The notes under the pieces were generated by a model. The model was given only the letters and a program-made list of their open reading frames with translations, ran no database searches and was not told the DNA's origin. From assembly GCF_013041615.1 (NCBI RefSeq), contig NZ_JABEPQ010000003.1, positions 186,001-250,000 on the forward strand: 64,000 bases of DNA. Reading direction: 5' to 3'. Numbering within the stretch: position 1 is the first letter of the stretch; each line of letters starts with the position of its first letter. Positions 45,684 to 53,874 of this stretch are shown one piece after another. The translations under genes were made by a program, and so were the position numbers. The DNA comes from Knoellia koreensis (lineage in GTDB: Bacteria; Actinomycetota; Actinomycetes; Actinomycetales; Dermatophilaceae).

Positions 45684-46469
45684 GTGCCGCTGCCGGAGCG
45701 CCACCACGCCGAGCTGGACCGCTACCTGCTCGACGGCGAGCGGGTGGTCACCGCGGTGCACCAGCACTGGGGCAAGGTCGCCGAGCCGGTGGGCTCCGCC
45801 ATCGTCGGGCTCGTCATCGCCCTGTGGGTGGACACCAAGGTCGACCCGTCGTTCGGCTGGTTCAGCACCCTGGTGTGGTGGCTGTGGTTCGGGCTGGTGC
45901 TGCGCATGGCCTACCGCCTCGCGGAGTGGCGGCACGACTGGTTCGTCGCCACGGACAAGCGGCTGCTGCTCTTCTACGGCTTCATCACGCGCAAGGTGTC
46001 GATGATGCCGCTGATGAAGGTGACCGACATGTCCTTCGAGCGCTCGGTGCCGGGTCGCATCCTGGGGTATGGGCGGTTCGTCATGGAGTCGGCCGGCCAG
46101 GACCAGGCCCTGCGCGAGGTCAACTGGGTGCCGCAGCCCGACCACAACTACCGCGCGATCTGCGCCGAGATCTTCGGCGTGGCCGACCGTGACTCGGTCG
46201 ACCCTGACGACGCGGACTCGACGTGGCACCACGACGACCGTTGGGACGACAGGGACTTCGACCACCGCCACGGGGGCGGCGAGGCACCACGGCCGCCACG
46301 CGGCATACCTGATCCGTATGCCGGGTGGGACGACGCACGCTTCGGCGGACAGAACGGACCGGGCGACGACGGCTCGGTCTACCGCTCCCCCGACCTGCGC
46401 GCGCGTGACCGTAGCGCCGACACGGGCCCCATCCCGATCCGCCCACGGCGCGACGTCGGGGATGACTAG
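45684..46469 (+). CDS. Membrane protein with bacterial PH domain
   Basis: The 261-residue protein starts GTG (PLPERHHAELDRYLLDGERVVTAVHQHW). It has two membrane helices (VGSAIVGLVIALWV; TLVWWLWFGLVLRMAYRL), a bacterial PH domain (WFVATDKRLLLFYGFITRKVSMMPLMKVTDMSFERSVPGRILGYGRFVMESAGQDQALREVNWVPQP), and a charged, disordered tail rich in Asp/His/Arg. The tail's coding sequence includes two facing copies of the GTATGCCG word. It is cotranscribed with the 56-aa membrane protein. Confidence 0.85.
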   Translation: MPLPERHHAELDRYLLDGERVVTAVHQHWGKVAEPVGSAIVGLVIALWVDTKVDPSFGWFSTLVWWLWFGLVLRMAYRLAEWRHDWFVATDKRLLLFYGFITRKVSMMPLMKVTDMSFERSVPGRILGYGRFVMESAGQDQALREVNWVPQPDHNYRAICAEIFGVADRDSVDPDDADSTWHHDDRWDDRDFDHRHGGGEAPRPPRGIPDPYAGWDDARFGGQNGPGDDGSVYRSPDLRARDRSADTGPIPIRPRRDVGDD

Positions 46470-46530
46470 GGCTAGTTTGGCGGGTGCGTAGTCGCGCCGA
46501 GGCGGCTGCGGGAGAGCCCGGAGGTCGCCC

Positions 46531-48039
46531 ATGTCCGTGATGCGCACCAAGTCGATCGAGCAGTCGATCCGCGAGACCGACGAACCAGACTTCGCCCTCA
46601 AGAAGTCACTGGGCTGGCTCGACCTCACCGTCTTCGGCATCGGCGTGATCATCGGCGCCGGCATCTTCACCTTCACCGGCAAGGCTGCGCAGGCGTATGC
46701 CGGGCCGGCCATCGCGATCTCGTTCGTCGTGGCGGCGGTCGTGTGTGGACTGGCGGCGCTCTGCTACGCCGAGTTCGCCTCGACCGTGCCCGTGTCGGGG
46801 TCGGCGTACACGTTCTCCTACGCCTCGCTCGGTGAGATCGTCGCGTGGATCATCGGCTGGGACCTCCTGCTCGAGCTGGCGCTGGGAGCCGGCGTGGTGT
46901 CGCAGGGCTGGTCGCACTACGCCAACCTGCTGCTCACCGACATGGGCATCAACCTGCCCGACGCGCTCGCCCCCAAGAGTGACTCCAACCCCGGCGGGCA
47001 GTTCAACCTGTTGGCGTTTCTGCTGATTGCGGCCCTCACCGCACTCGTCGCGTGGGGCATCAAGGAGTCGATGCGGGTCAACATGGTGCTCGTCGGGGTC
47101 AAGCTGTTCATCGTGCTGTTCGTGATCTTCGCGGGCCTGGCCTATATCAAGAGCGCCAACTACACGCCGTTCATCCCTGACGCCATCGCCGGAAAGCAGA
47201 GTGAAGGCATCAGGCAGCCCCTGATCCAGTGGCTGTTCGGCTTCACCCCGACGACCTACGGGCTCGGTGGCATCTTCACCGGCGCCTCGATCGTGTTCTT
47301 CGCCTACATCGGCTTCGACGTCGTGGCGACCACCGCCGAGGAGGCCAAGAAGCCGCAGCGCGACCTGCCGATCGGCATCATCGCCTCGTTGGTGATCTGC
47401 ACCATCCTCTACGTCGCCGTCGCGTTCGTCATCACCGGCATGGTCAAGTACGACAAGATCAACCCCGACGCAGCCCTCGCGACCGCGTTCACGGATGTGG
47501 GCAAGAGCGGCTACGCCACCTTGATCTCCTGCGGTGCCGTCGCCGGTCTCACCACCGTCGTCATGACGCTCATCATCGGCGCCACTCGCGTGCTGTTCGC
47601 GATGTCGCGCGACTGGCTGCTGCCACCGGCCTTCGGCCGCACCAACCCCAAGACGGGCACGCCGGTGCGGATCACGCTCGTCGTCGGCCTCATCGTCGCC
47701 TTCATCGGGGCGTGGCTCGGCAACCACATCGACCTCGAGGAAATGGTCAACATCGGCACCCTCGCGGCATTCACGCTCGTGTCGATCGCCGTGCCGATCC
47801 TGCGGCGCCGACGCCCCGACCTGAAGCGAGCGTTCACCGTGCCGTTCTCCCCAGTGCTGCCGATCGTGGCCGCGCTGGCGTCGATCTACCTCATGCTCAA
47901 CCTGTCGATCGAGACGTGGCTGCGCTTCCTCGTGTGGATGGCGCTCGGGTTCGTCGTCTACTTCGCCTACAGCTACCGCAACAGCCGCCTGTCCGGCCGC
48001 GCCAAGGAAGGCGAGGTCCCCAGCCTCACCAGCACCTGA
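46531..48039 (+). CDS. APC-family amino acid permease (CAT/YfnA-like)
   Basis: The 502-residue protein has 12 or more helices and the cationic amino acid transporter pattern: SLGWLDLTVFGIGVIIGAGIFTFTGKAAQAYAGPAIAISF, CYAEFASTVPVSGSAYTFSYASLGEIVAWIIGWDLLLELALG, and FFAYIGFDVVATTAEEAKKPQRDLPIGI. It is a different APC subgroup from the permease at 3791-5239. Starts at 46531 and 46540 are both in frame. Two tandem hairpin repeats follow the stop. Confidence 0.9.
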   Translation: MSVMRTKSIEQSIRETDEPDFALKKSLGWLDLTVFGIGVIIGAGIFTFTGKAAQAYAGPAIAISFVVAAVVCGLAALCYAEFASTVPVSGSAYTFSYASLGEIVAWIIGWDLLLELALGAGVVSQGWSHYANLLLTDMGINLPDALAPKSDSNPGGQFNLLAFLLIAALTALVAWGIKESMRVNMVLVGVKLFIVLFVIFAGLAYIKSANYTPFIPDAIAGKQSEGIRQPLIQWLFGFTPTTYGLGGIFTGASIVFFAYIGFDVVATTAEEAKKPQRDLPIGIIASLVICTILYVAVAFVITGMVKYDKINPDAALATAFTDVGKSGYATLISCGAVAGLTTVVMTLIIGATRVLFAMSRDWLLPPAFGRTNPKTGTPVRITLVVGLIVAFIGAWLGNHIDLEEMVNIGTLAAFTLVSIAVPILRRRRPDLKRAFTVPFSPVLPIVAALASIYLMLNLSIETWLRFLVWMALGFVVYFAYSYRNSRLSGRAKEGEVPSLTST

Positions 48040-48053
48040 GGTACGCCAGCCGC

Positions 48054-48103
48054 ACTTGCTTGCGTCTGCGAGTTTGCCCACCAGCGGGGCAAGTTCACAG
48101 ACG
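48054..48103. repeat. Hairpin repeat, copy 1 (50 nt)
   Basis: The unit starts CTTGCTTGCGTCTGCGAG and ends GTTCACAGACG, folding on itself around loop ACCAGC. It differs from copy 2 at only two bases, including one in the right arm (A for G). It lies 14 nt after the permease stop and probably serves as a terminator. Confidence 0.8.
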
Positions 48104-48115
48104 CTGCAGCCAGGC

Positions 48116-48165
48116 GCTTGCTTGCGTCTGCGAGTTTGCCCACCAGCGGGGCAAGTTCGCAGACG
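48116..48165. repeat. Hairpin repeat, copy 2 (50 nt)
   Basis: Direct repeat of copy 1, 62 nt downstream. Bases 48117-48165 are an exact inverted match to copy 4 (49305-49353). It lies 18 nt from the stop of the convergent gene at 48184. Confidence 0.85.
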
Positions 48166-48183
48166 TTGAGGTATACCGCGTGG

Positions 48184-49134
48184 TCAGGGCTGCCAACCTC
48201 GCGCCACCAGGAGCCGGCGCAGGGCCGCGAAGAACGGGTCCGGGTCGCAGCGCAGGGTGAGGACGGACAGCGGAATGGCCGCGTCCCCAGCACTCTGTAG
48301 ATCAATCAGGCGAACCTCATCACGCAGAGCGACATCGAGCGCCTCGTGCCCTGCACCGTTGACCTCCAAGGCCACTCCGTACTTGTCCCACCTCACATCC
48401 AGGTAGACCCGCCCTCCGCTCAAACGGCACACGTGCTGACGGGACGGTTCGGGCAACCCACGCAGACGGCATTCCTGAGCGAAGTCGAGCTCATTGAGCG
48501 AATGAGCTCCATCCGCGATGTCCGCCAACACCGCCTTGAGGACCCGCCGGAACTCGTGGCGTCGAACCTTCTCGAACTCCTCGATCACATCGCCCACTCG
48601 AACCAGTCGCTGCTGAATCGGCATCACGAGGCACAGGGCTGCCTGCCGCGTGGACCGGGCCCACAGGGCCGCCTGAACCGTGGCCACGGCCCGTGTGGAA
48701 CGAGGGATGCCGACCTCCGTGCTGTCGGTCGTCGACCATCGACGGCTTTCGTGAAGGCGAATCTGTAGGCCACTTAAACCTGGCCGTCCCTTTGTACCCA
48801 GGGTGGCTGGCGGCGTCGCCTTCTGGAACCCCTTGGGGACCCACAAGTGCGTCACGGGCTCCTCGAAGCCGCGAAGCCCGTCCACCTCCAGGGCGCTCAC
48901 ACCACCAAGGCGTGCACCCGGACCGACCTCGATCAGGGCAGCTCGGAGGGCCGCTTCCCCTGTGAGCGGTCCGTTATGCGTCACCACCCCACGATGCGGG
49001 ACTGTGCGCCATCGACCCGCCCGGATGTTCGCACGACGGACCCGCCTTGGCACTTCTGCCTGAGCGAGTGTTCGCAGCGGCAGGACGCCAGCGAGGTCCG
49101 CAGCAAGTCCCCTGAGGTCGTCATCGTCAGTCAC
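48184..49134 (-). CDS. Uncharacterised protein, AbiEi-antitoxin/DUF559-like layout
   Basis: The 316-residue protein has an N-terminal winged-helix-like part (LPLRTLAQAEVPRRVRRANIRAGRWRTVPHRGVVT) as in AbiEi-type proteins. Its C-terminal part (VYLDVRWDKYGVALEVNGAGH, then RDEVRLIDLQSAGDAAIPLSVLTLRCDPDPFFAALRRLL) resembles the Vsr/DUF559 endonuclease-like fold. The usual 'EVDG' acidic core reads EVNG, so nuclease activity is doubtful. Its codon use is less GC-biased in places than that of its neighbours. The gene stands alone between mirrored pairs of hairpin repeats. Confidence 0.65.
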   Translation of the reverse strand: MTDDDDLRGLAADLAGVLPLRTLAQAEVPRRVRRANIRAGRWRTVPHRGVVTHNGPLTGEAALRAALIEVGPGARLGGVSALEVDGLRGFEEPVTHLWVPKGFQKATPPATLGTKGRPGLSGLQIRLHESRRWSTTDSTEVGIPRSTRAVATVQAALWARSTRQAALCLVMPIQQRLVRVGDVIEEFEKVRRHEFRRVLKAVLADIADGAHSLNELDFAQECRLRGLPEPSRQHVCRLSGGRVYLDVRWDKYGVALEVNGAGHEALDVALRDEVRLIDLQSAGDAAIPLSVLTLRCDPDPFFAALRRLLVARGWQP

Positions 49135-49242
49135 CCGGCCGAGTGAAGCCTGTTTGGGGCGTCAGGGTCAGGCCCCCGTCATGCGGGTGTGGATGATGAG
49201 AACCAATCAATGCACCCTGTGGAAACTGCTGAGCATCCACAA

Positions 49243-49291
49243 CGTCTGCGAGTTCGCCCCGCTGGTGGGCAACAACGCAGACGCAAGCAAG
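49243..49291. repeat. Hairpin repeat, copy 3 (inverted orientation)
   Basis: Reverse-orientation relative of copies 1 and 2: it starts CGTCTGCGAGTTCGCCCC and ends CGCAGACGCAAGCAAG. It has several differences in the stem and is the most diverged of the four. A GGCATACC word separates it from copy 4. Confidence 0.75.
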
Positions 49292-49304
49292 CGGCATACC
49301 GCAA

Positions 49305-49353
49305 CGTCTGCGAACTTGCCCCGCTGGTGGGCAAACTCGCAGACGCAAGCAAG
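49305..49353. repeat. Hairpin repeat, copy 4 (inverted orientation)
   Basis: Its reverse complement is identical over 49 nt to copy 2. It starts 12 nt after the pntB stop (reverse strand) and faces that gene just as copy 1 faces the permease gene. Confidence 0.85.
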
Positions 49354-49364
49354 TGCCGTGGGAC

Positions 49365-50762
49365 TCACAACGCCTTGATGATGTCCTCGACGCGTTCCTT
49401 GGCGTCGCCGAAGAGCATTTGGCTGTTGTCCTTGAAGAACAAGGGGTTCTGCACACCGGCATACCCGGTCGCCATCGAGCGCTTGAACACGACGACGTCC
49501 TTGGCCTTCCACACCTCGAGCACCGGCATGCCGGCGATCGGGCTGGTCGGCTCCTCCGACGCGGCCGGGTTGACGGTGTCGTTGGCGCCGATCACGAGCA
49601 CCACGTCGGTGTCGGGGAAGTCGTCGTTGATCTCGTCCATCTCCTCGACGATGTCGTAGGGGACCTTGGCCTCGGCGAGCAGGACGTTCATGTGCCCGGG
49701 CAGCCGCCCCGCGACCGGGTGGATGCCGAACCTCACGTCGATCCCGCGCTTGCGCAGCTGCGAGGTCAGCTCCGCGACCGGGTACTGAGCCTGCGCCACC
49801 GCCATGCCGTAACCCGGTGTGATGACAACGGATTTCGCGTCCTTGAGCAGCTCCGCGACATCCTCGGCGTTGGTCTCGCGGTGCTCGCCGTAGTCCTTGT
49901 CGTCGCCGAGCGATACCTCCTGTCCGAACCCGCCGGCGATGACCGAGATGAACGACCGGTTCATCGCCTTGCACATGATGTAGCTCAGGATCGCACCGGA
50001 GGACCCGACGAGCGCGCCCGTCACGATGAGCAGGTCGTTGCCGAGCATGAAGCCCGCCGCGGCGGCCGCCCAGCCCGAGTACGAATTGAGCATCGACACC
50101 ACGACTGGCATGTCGCCGCCGCCGATCGAGGCGACCAGGTGCCACCCGAACGCCAGCGCAACCACCGTCATCAGGGCCAGTGGCCACAGCGCGTGGGTCT
50201 GCACGAAGACCACGAGCAGCACCAGCGACACGATCACCGCGAGCAGGTTGAGCCAGTGTCGCGCCGGCAGCATCAGCGGCGAGGACTTGATCCGCGCCGA
50301 CAGCTTGAGGAACGCCACGATCGAGCCGGTGAACGTCACGGCACCGATGAACACCCCGAGGAACACCTCGACGAGGTGCACCGTGAGACCCCCGGTGAAC
50401 TCGCTGGACTCGCCGAAGGAGTTGAACCCGACCAGCACCGCCGCCAACCCGACGAACGAGTGCAGCATCGCGACGAGCTCGGGCATCTGGGTCATCTCGA
50501 CGACCCGCGCCCGCCACAGCCCGATCGAGCCACCGATCGCCATCGCGACGAGGATCAGCAGCAGCGTGACGATGCCGTTGTGGGCCTGCGACACCGCGAG
50601 CCAGATCGTCGCGAGCAGCGCGATGACCATGCCGGTGACGCCAAAAGCGTTGCCCTCCTTGGCCTTCTCGTGTTTCGAGAGGCCAGCGAGGGAGAGAACG
50701 AAGAGGACGGCGGAGACGATGTATGCCGCCTGGACGACGTTCGTGGTCGCGGTGCCTGCCAT
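49365..50762 (-). CDS. pntB: NAD(P) transhydrogenase, beta subunit
   Basis: The 465-residue protein has an N-terminal membrane half with about nine helices ([29 protein letters not shown]...) and the C-terminal NADP-binding domain [62 protein letters not shown] and [14 protein letters not shown]. With PntA it forms the proton-driven enzyme that moves hydride from NADH to NADP+. It starts at 50762, 10 nt after the pntA stop. Confidence 0.95.
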   Translation of the reverse strand: MAGTATTNVVQAAYIVSAVLFVLSLAGLSKHEKAKEGNAFGVTGMVIALLATIWLAVSQAHNGIVTLLLILVAMAIGGSIGLWRARVVEMTQMPELVAMLHSFVGLAAVLVGFNSFGESSEFTGGLTVHLVEVFLGVFIGAVTFTGSIVAFLKLSARIKSSPLMLPARHWLNLLAVIVSLVLLVVFVQTHALWPLALMTVVALAFGWHLVASIGGGDMPVVVSMLNSYSGWAAAAAGFMLGNDLLIVTGALVGSSGAILSYIMCKAMNRSFISVIAGGFGQEVSLGDDKDYGEHRETNAEDVAELLKDAKSVVITPGYGMAVAQAQYPVAELTSQLRKRGIDVRFGIHPVAGRLPGHMNVLLAEAKVPYDIVEEMDEINDDFPDTDVVLVIGANDTVNPAASEEPTSPIAGMPVLEVWKAKDVVVFKRSMATGYAGVQNPLFFKDNSQMLFGDAKERVEDIIKAL

Positions 50763-50772
50763 GGTGGTCGCC

Positions 50773-52368
50773 TCAGTCCTTCCGGAACATCTGGAGCATG
50801 CGGCCGGTGACCGCGAACCCACCGAAGATGTTGATGCTCGCGATGACGATGCCGACGAACGCGATGACCTGTACCACCGTGTTGCTGCTACCCACCTGGA
50901 GGATCGCGCCGACGAGGATGATGCCGCTGATCGCGTTGGTCTCCGACATCAGCGGCGTGTGCAGCGCGTGCGCGACGTTGGAGATCACGTAGAAGCCGAC
51001 GATCACCGCGAGTGCGAACACCGTGAAGTGGCCGAGGAAGACGGCCGGCGAGTTGGCCGCGACAAATGCGAACAACAGCGCCGCCACCGCCATTACGGCG
51101 TACTTCACACGCGGGTCGCGCGGCTTCTTCTCCGGCTTCTCGGGGGCGCCGGTCGGCGCAGAATCGGCGGCCGCACCCGAAGCGGCCGGCGCCGGTGCTG
51201 CACTCACCGCCACCGGTGGTGGCGGCCACAGGGTCTCGCCGTCGCGGCATACCGTCATGCCCCGCTGCACGGGGTCCTCGAGGTCGAGCACCACCCGGCC
51301 GTCCTTGCCGGGCGTCAGCAGCTTCATGAGGTTGACGAGGTTGGTCGAGTAGAGTTGGCTGGCCTGGGTCGGCAGCCGGCCGGGCAGGTCGGTGTAGCCG
51401 AGGATGATGACGCCGTTCGGCGTGACCACCCGCTCGTCGGGCAGCGACCCGGCGACGTTGCCGCCGTTGGCCGCAGCCATGTCGACGACCACCGACCCGG
51501 GCTTCATCGACGCCACCATCTCCTCGGTGATCAGCCTCGGCGCCGGCTTGCCGGGGATCAGCGCGGTCGTGATGACGATGTCGGCGACCTTGGTCTGCTC
51601 GGCGTAGAGCTCGGCGGCCTTGCGGTTGAAGTCCTCGCCCATCTCCTTGGCGTACCCGGTCGCGGAGGGGCCCTCATCCTCGAGCCCCTCGATCCGCAGG
51701 AACTGCGCCCCCATGGACTCGACCTGTTCGGCCACCTCCGGCCGGGCGTCGAACGCCCGCACGACCGACCCCAGACTTCCGGCGGTGCCGATCGCCGCGA
51801 GCCCGGCGACACCCGCGCCCACGACGAGGACGTTCGCCGGGGCCACCTTGCCGGCCGCCGTCACCTGTCCGCCGAAGGTCGCGCCGTACTCGTTCGCGGC
51901 CTCGATCACCGCGCGGTAGCCCCCGATGTTGGCCATCGACGACAGCACGTCGAGCGACTGGGCGCGCGAGATGCGCGGCACGGCGTCCATCGCGAGCGCG
52001 GTGACGCCGGCTGCGGTGAGCCGCTCGACGAGGCCGGGGTTGATGGCCGGCGAGATGAGGCAGGCGATCATCGTGCCGGCCTGCAGCAGCGCGATCTCGT
52101 CGTCGCTCGGCGGGTTGACCTTGAGCACGATGTCGCTGCGCCAGGCATCGGGGCCGGCGACCACGGAGGCGCCGGCCGCGGCATACGCCTCGTCACTGAA
52201 CGCGGACTGCGCGCCCGCACCCTGCTCGACCGCCACGTCGTAACCCAGGGCGAGCAGCTGCTCGACCGTCTTGGGCGTCGCGGCCACCCGGGTCTCACCC
52301 GGTTTGGACTCTGCTGGGACACCGATGCGCACAGCTGCTCCCGTCGTTGGAAGGTGCGTGTCGGTCAC
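50773..52368 (-). CDS. pntA: NAD(P) transhydrogenase, alpha subunit
   Basis: The 531-residue protein joins the NAD-binding domain I ([84 protein letters not shown]), an Ala/Pro-rich linker (about 395-430) and a C-terminal membrane part with four helices. This undivided form is the E. coli-like arrangement, not the split PntAA/PntAB. The start is GTG at 52368. It supplies NADPH for biosynthesis and redox defence. Confidence 0.95.
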   Translation of the reverse strand: MTDTHLPTTGAAVRIGVPAESKPGETRVAATPKTVEQLLALGYDVAVEQGAGAQSAFSDEAYAAAGASVVAGPDAWRSDIVLKVNPPSDDEIALLQAGTMIACLISPAINPGLVERLTAAGVTALAMDAVPRISRAQSLDVLSSMANIGGYRAVIEAANEYGATFGGQVTAAGKVAPANVLVVGAGVAGLAAIGTAGSLGSVVRAFDARPEVAEQVESMGAQFLRIEGLEDEGPSATGYAKEMGEDFNRKAAELYAEQTKVADIVITTALIPGKPAPRLITEEMVASMKPGSVVVDMAAANGGNVAGSLPDERVVTPNGVIILGYTDLPGRLPTQASQLYSTNLVNLMKLLTPGKDGRVVLDLEDPVQRGMTVCRDGETLWPPPPVAVSAAPAPAASGAAADSAPTGAPEKPEKKPRDPRVKYAVMAVAALLFAFVAANSPAVFLGHFTVFALAVIVGFYVISNVAHALHTPLMSETNAISGIILVGAILQVGSSNTVVQVIAFVGIVIASINIFGGFAVTGRMLQMFRKD

Positions 52369-52520
52369 AACCTATTGGTTCGGCGGCGCGGCCTCGTGTC
52401 GATGTGAGCACGGTCGCGCCCGCCGTCCCAGGTGGTGGACGGCGGGCGCGAGGTATGCCGTGTGGCCGGCGACCGAAAGCGGGTCGCCCGACGCTGGTTG
52501 CAGCGTCGCGGGGATACGCC

Positions 52521-52697
52521 TCAGAAGAGGCCGAACACGATCAGGGCCATCAGGGCGATGAGCGTGATGGCTCCGAGGAACAGGCCGCCGCCGATGTCGC
52601 GCTGGGACTCGGCGTAGGGGCGGTCGCTGTGGAGGTAGTCGTGGGGGTAGCGCTTGGCGCGGTCGGCCGCGCGGGTGCGAGTCGTGGAGTTGGTCAC
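52521..52697 (-). CDS. Small membrane protein (58 aa)
   Basis: GTG at 52697 is preceded at good spacing by AAAGGAGG. The product has a charged N-terminal half (RAADRAKRYPHDYLHSDRPYAESQRDIGGG) and one C-terminal membrane helix (LFLGAITLIALMALIVFGLF). I recognise no family. A perfect 21-bp palindrome lies 20 nt before the start, so the gene is likely under tight control. It ends about 150 nt before pntA begins on the same strand. Confidence 0.75.
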   Translation of the reverse strand: MTNSTTRTRAADRAKRYPHDYLHSDRPYAESQRDIGGGLFLGAITLIALMALIVFGLF

Positions 52698-52717
52698 TGG
52701 AACTCGCCTCCTTTCAT

Positions 52718-52738
52718 TACGATACGCACCGTATCGTA
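52718..52738. promoter_or_regulatory. Perfect 21-bp palindromic operator (TetR-type)
   Basis: TACGATACG, CAC, CGTATCGTA form a 9+3+9 perfect palindrome, with GTATCG repeated once more just to the right. Such GATACG/CGTATC palindromes are typical TetR-family sites. It sits between the small membrane protein start and the end of the pirin gene. No TetR gene is in the window. Confidence 0.7.
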
Positions 52739-52821
52739 TCGCATCCCTGAATGCAATGGGGGGCGCAAGGGTGCCGAATGGGGCACTCCTGCGCCCCCGA
52801 TCGCCGGGACGTGCGGAGGGG

Positions 52822-53799
52822 TCAGGCGGTGGCGCCGCCCACGTCGCCGTGCGGCACGGGCTGACCGAGCCGTCCGGCCTGGAAGTCCTCGAACGCCTTG
52901 GCCACCTCGGCCTTGGTGTTCATGACGAACGGTCCGGCCCAGGCGACGGGCTCGCGGATCGGCAGCCCGCCGAGCACGACGACGTCGAGCCCCGCGGCAT
53001 ACCGCTCCTGCTGGGTCTGCGCGGCCGACATGCGGATCGCGTCGCCGGCGCCAAAGACGGCGAGCTGGCCCGGGCCGACCGGGGTCTGGTCGGGACCCAC
53101 GAAGCCGTCGCCGCTCATGACGTACACGAGGGCGTTGAAGTCGCGGCGCCACGGCAGCACGAGCTCGCCGCCAGGGGCGACGGTCGCGTGCACCATGGCC
53201 ATCGGCGTGTGCGTCGCGCCGGGACCGGAGACGCCGCCCACCTCGCCGGCGATGACGCGCAGCAGCGAGCCGCCGTCGGCCGACGCGACGAGGCCGACCT
53301 CGCTCGAACGCAGGTCCTGGTAGGCCGGCGGCTTGAGCTTGTCGACCCTGGGCAGGTTGACCCACAGCTGGAACCCGTGGAACAGCCCACCGCTCACGAC
53401 CAGGTGCTCCGGCGGCGCCTCGATGTGCAGGATGCCCGAGCCGGCCGTCATCCACTGGGTGTCGCCGTTGGTGATGGAGCCCCCGCCCCCGTAGGAGTCC
53501 TGGTGGTCGAAGACGCCGTCGATGATGTAGGTGACGGTCTCGAAGCCGCGGTGCGGGTGCCACGGGGTGCCCTTGGGCTCGCCCGGCGCGTACTCGACGG
53601 CTCCCATCTCGTCCATGTGGATGAAGGGGTCGAGGTCACGCAGGTCCACCCCGGCGAAGGCGCGCTTGACCGGGAACCCTTCTCCCTCAAAGCCTTCCGG
53701 CGCGGTGCTGATCGCCTTGACCGGTCGCTGCTGCGCCGCGGAGGACACCGCGGGGACGCGGGGCAGGACGGTCAGGTCGGGGACGGTTACTGCTGGCAT
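52822..53799 (-). CDS. Pirin-family protein
   Basis: The 325-residue bicupin has the pirin N-terminal signature (FAGVDLRDLDPFIHMDEMG, KGTPWHPHRGFETVTYIIDGVFDHQDSYG, MTAGSGILHIEAPPE, GFQLWVNLP) with the conserved metal-binding His/His/Glu set, and a C-terminal pirin cupin. Bacterial pirins act as quercetinase-like dioxygenases or redox regulators. The ATG at 53799 has an AGGAG site; the upstream AGTTGAAACT stretch may be a regulator site. Confidence 0.92.
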   Translation of the reverse strand: MPAVTVPDLTVLPRVPAVSSAAQQRPVKAISTAPEGFEGEGFPVKRAFAGVDLRDLDPFIHMDEMGAVEYAPGEPKGTPWHPHRGFETVTYIIDGVFDHQDSYGGGGSITNGDTQWMTAGSGILHIEAPPEHLVVSGGLFHGFQLWVNLPRVDKLKPPAYQDLRSSEVGLVASADGGSLLRVIAGEVGGVSGPGATHTPMAMVHATVAPGGELVLPWRRDFNALVYVMSGDGFVGPDQTPVGPGQLAVFGAGDAIRMSAAQTQQERYAAGLDVVVLGGLPIREPVAWAGPFVMNTKAEVAKAFEDFQAGRLGQPVPHGDVGGATA

Positions 53800-53874
53800 G
53801 ACTCGCTCCTGAGATCGTTTCAGTTTCAACTATCCTCGGAACGCGCCGCCGCGTCAAGCCATTCCCGCCCACCG

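Noticed and set aside
48054-49353. CRISPR array from the repeated 50-nt units
   Set aside because: Only four units, in opposite orientations, self-complementary along most of their length and without spacer-length regularity or cas genes.
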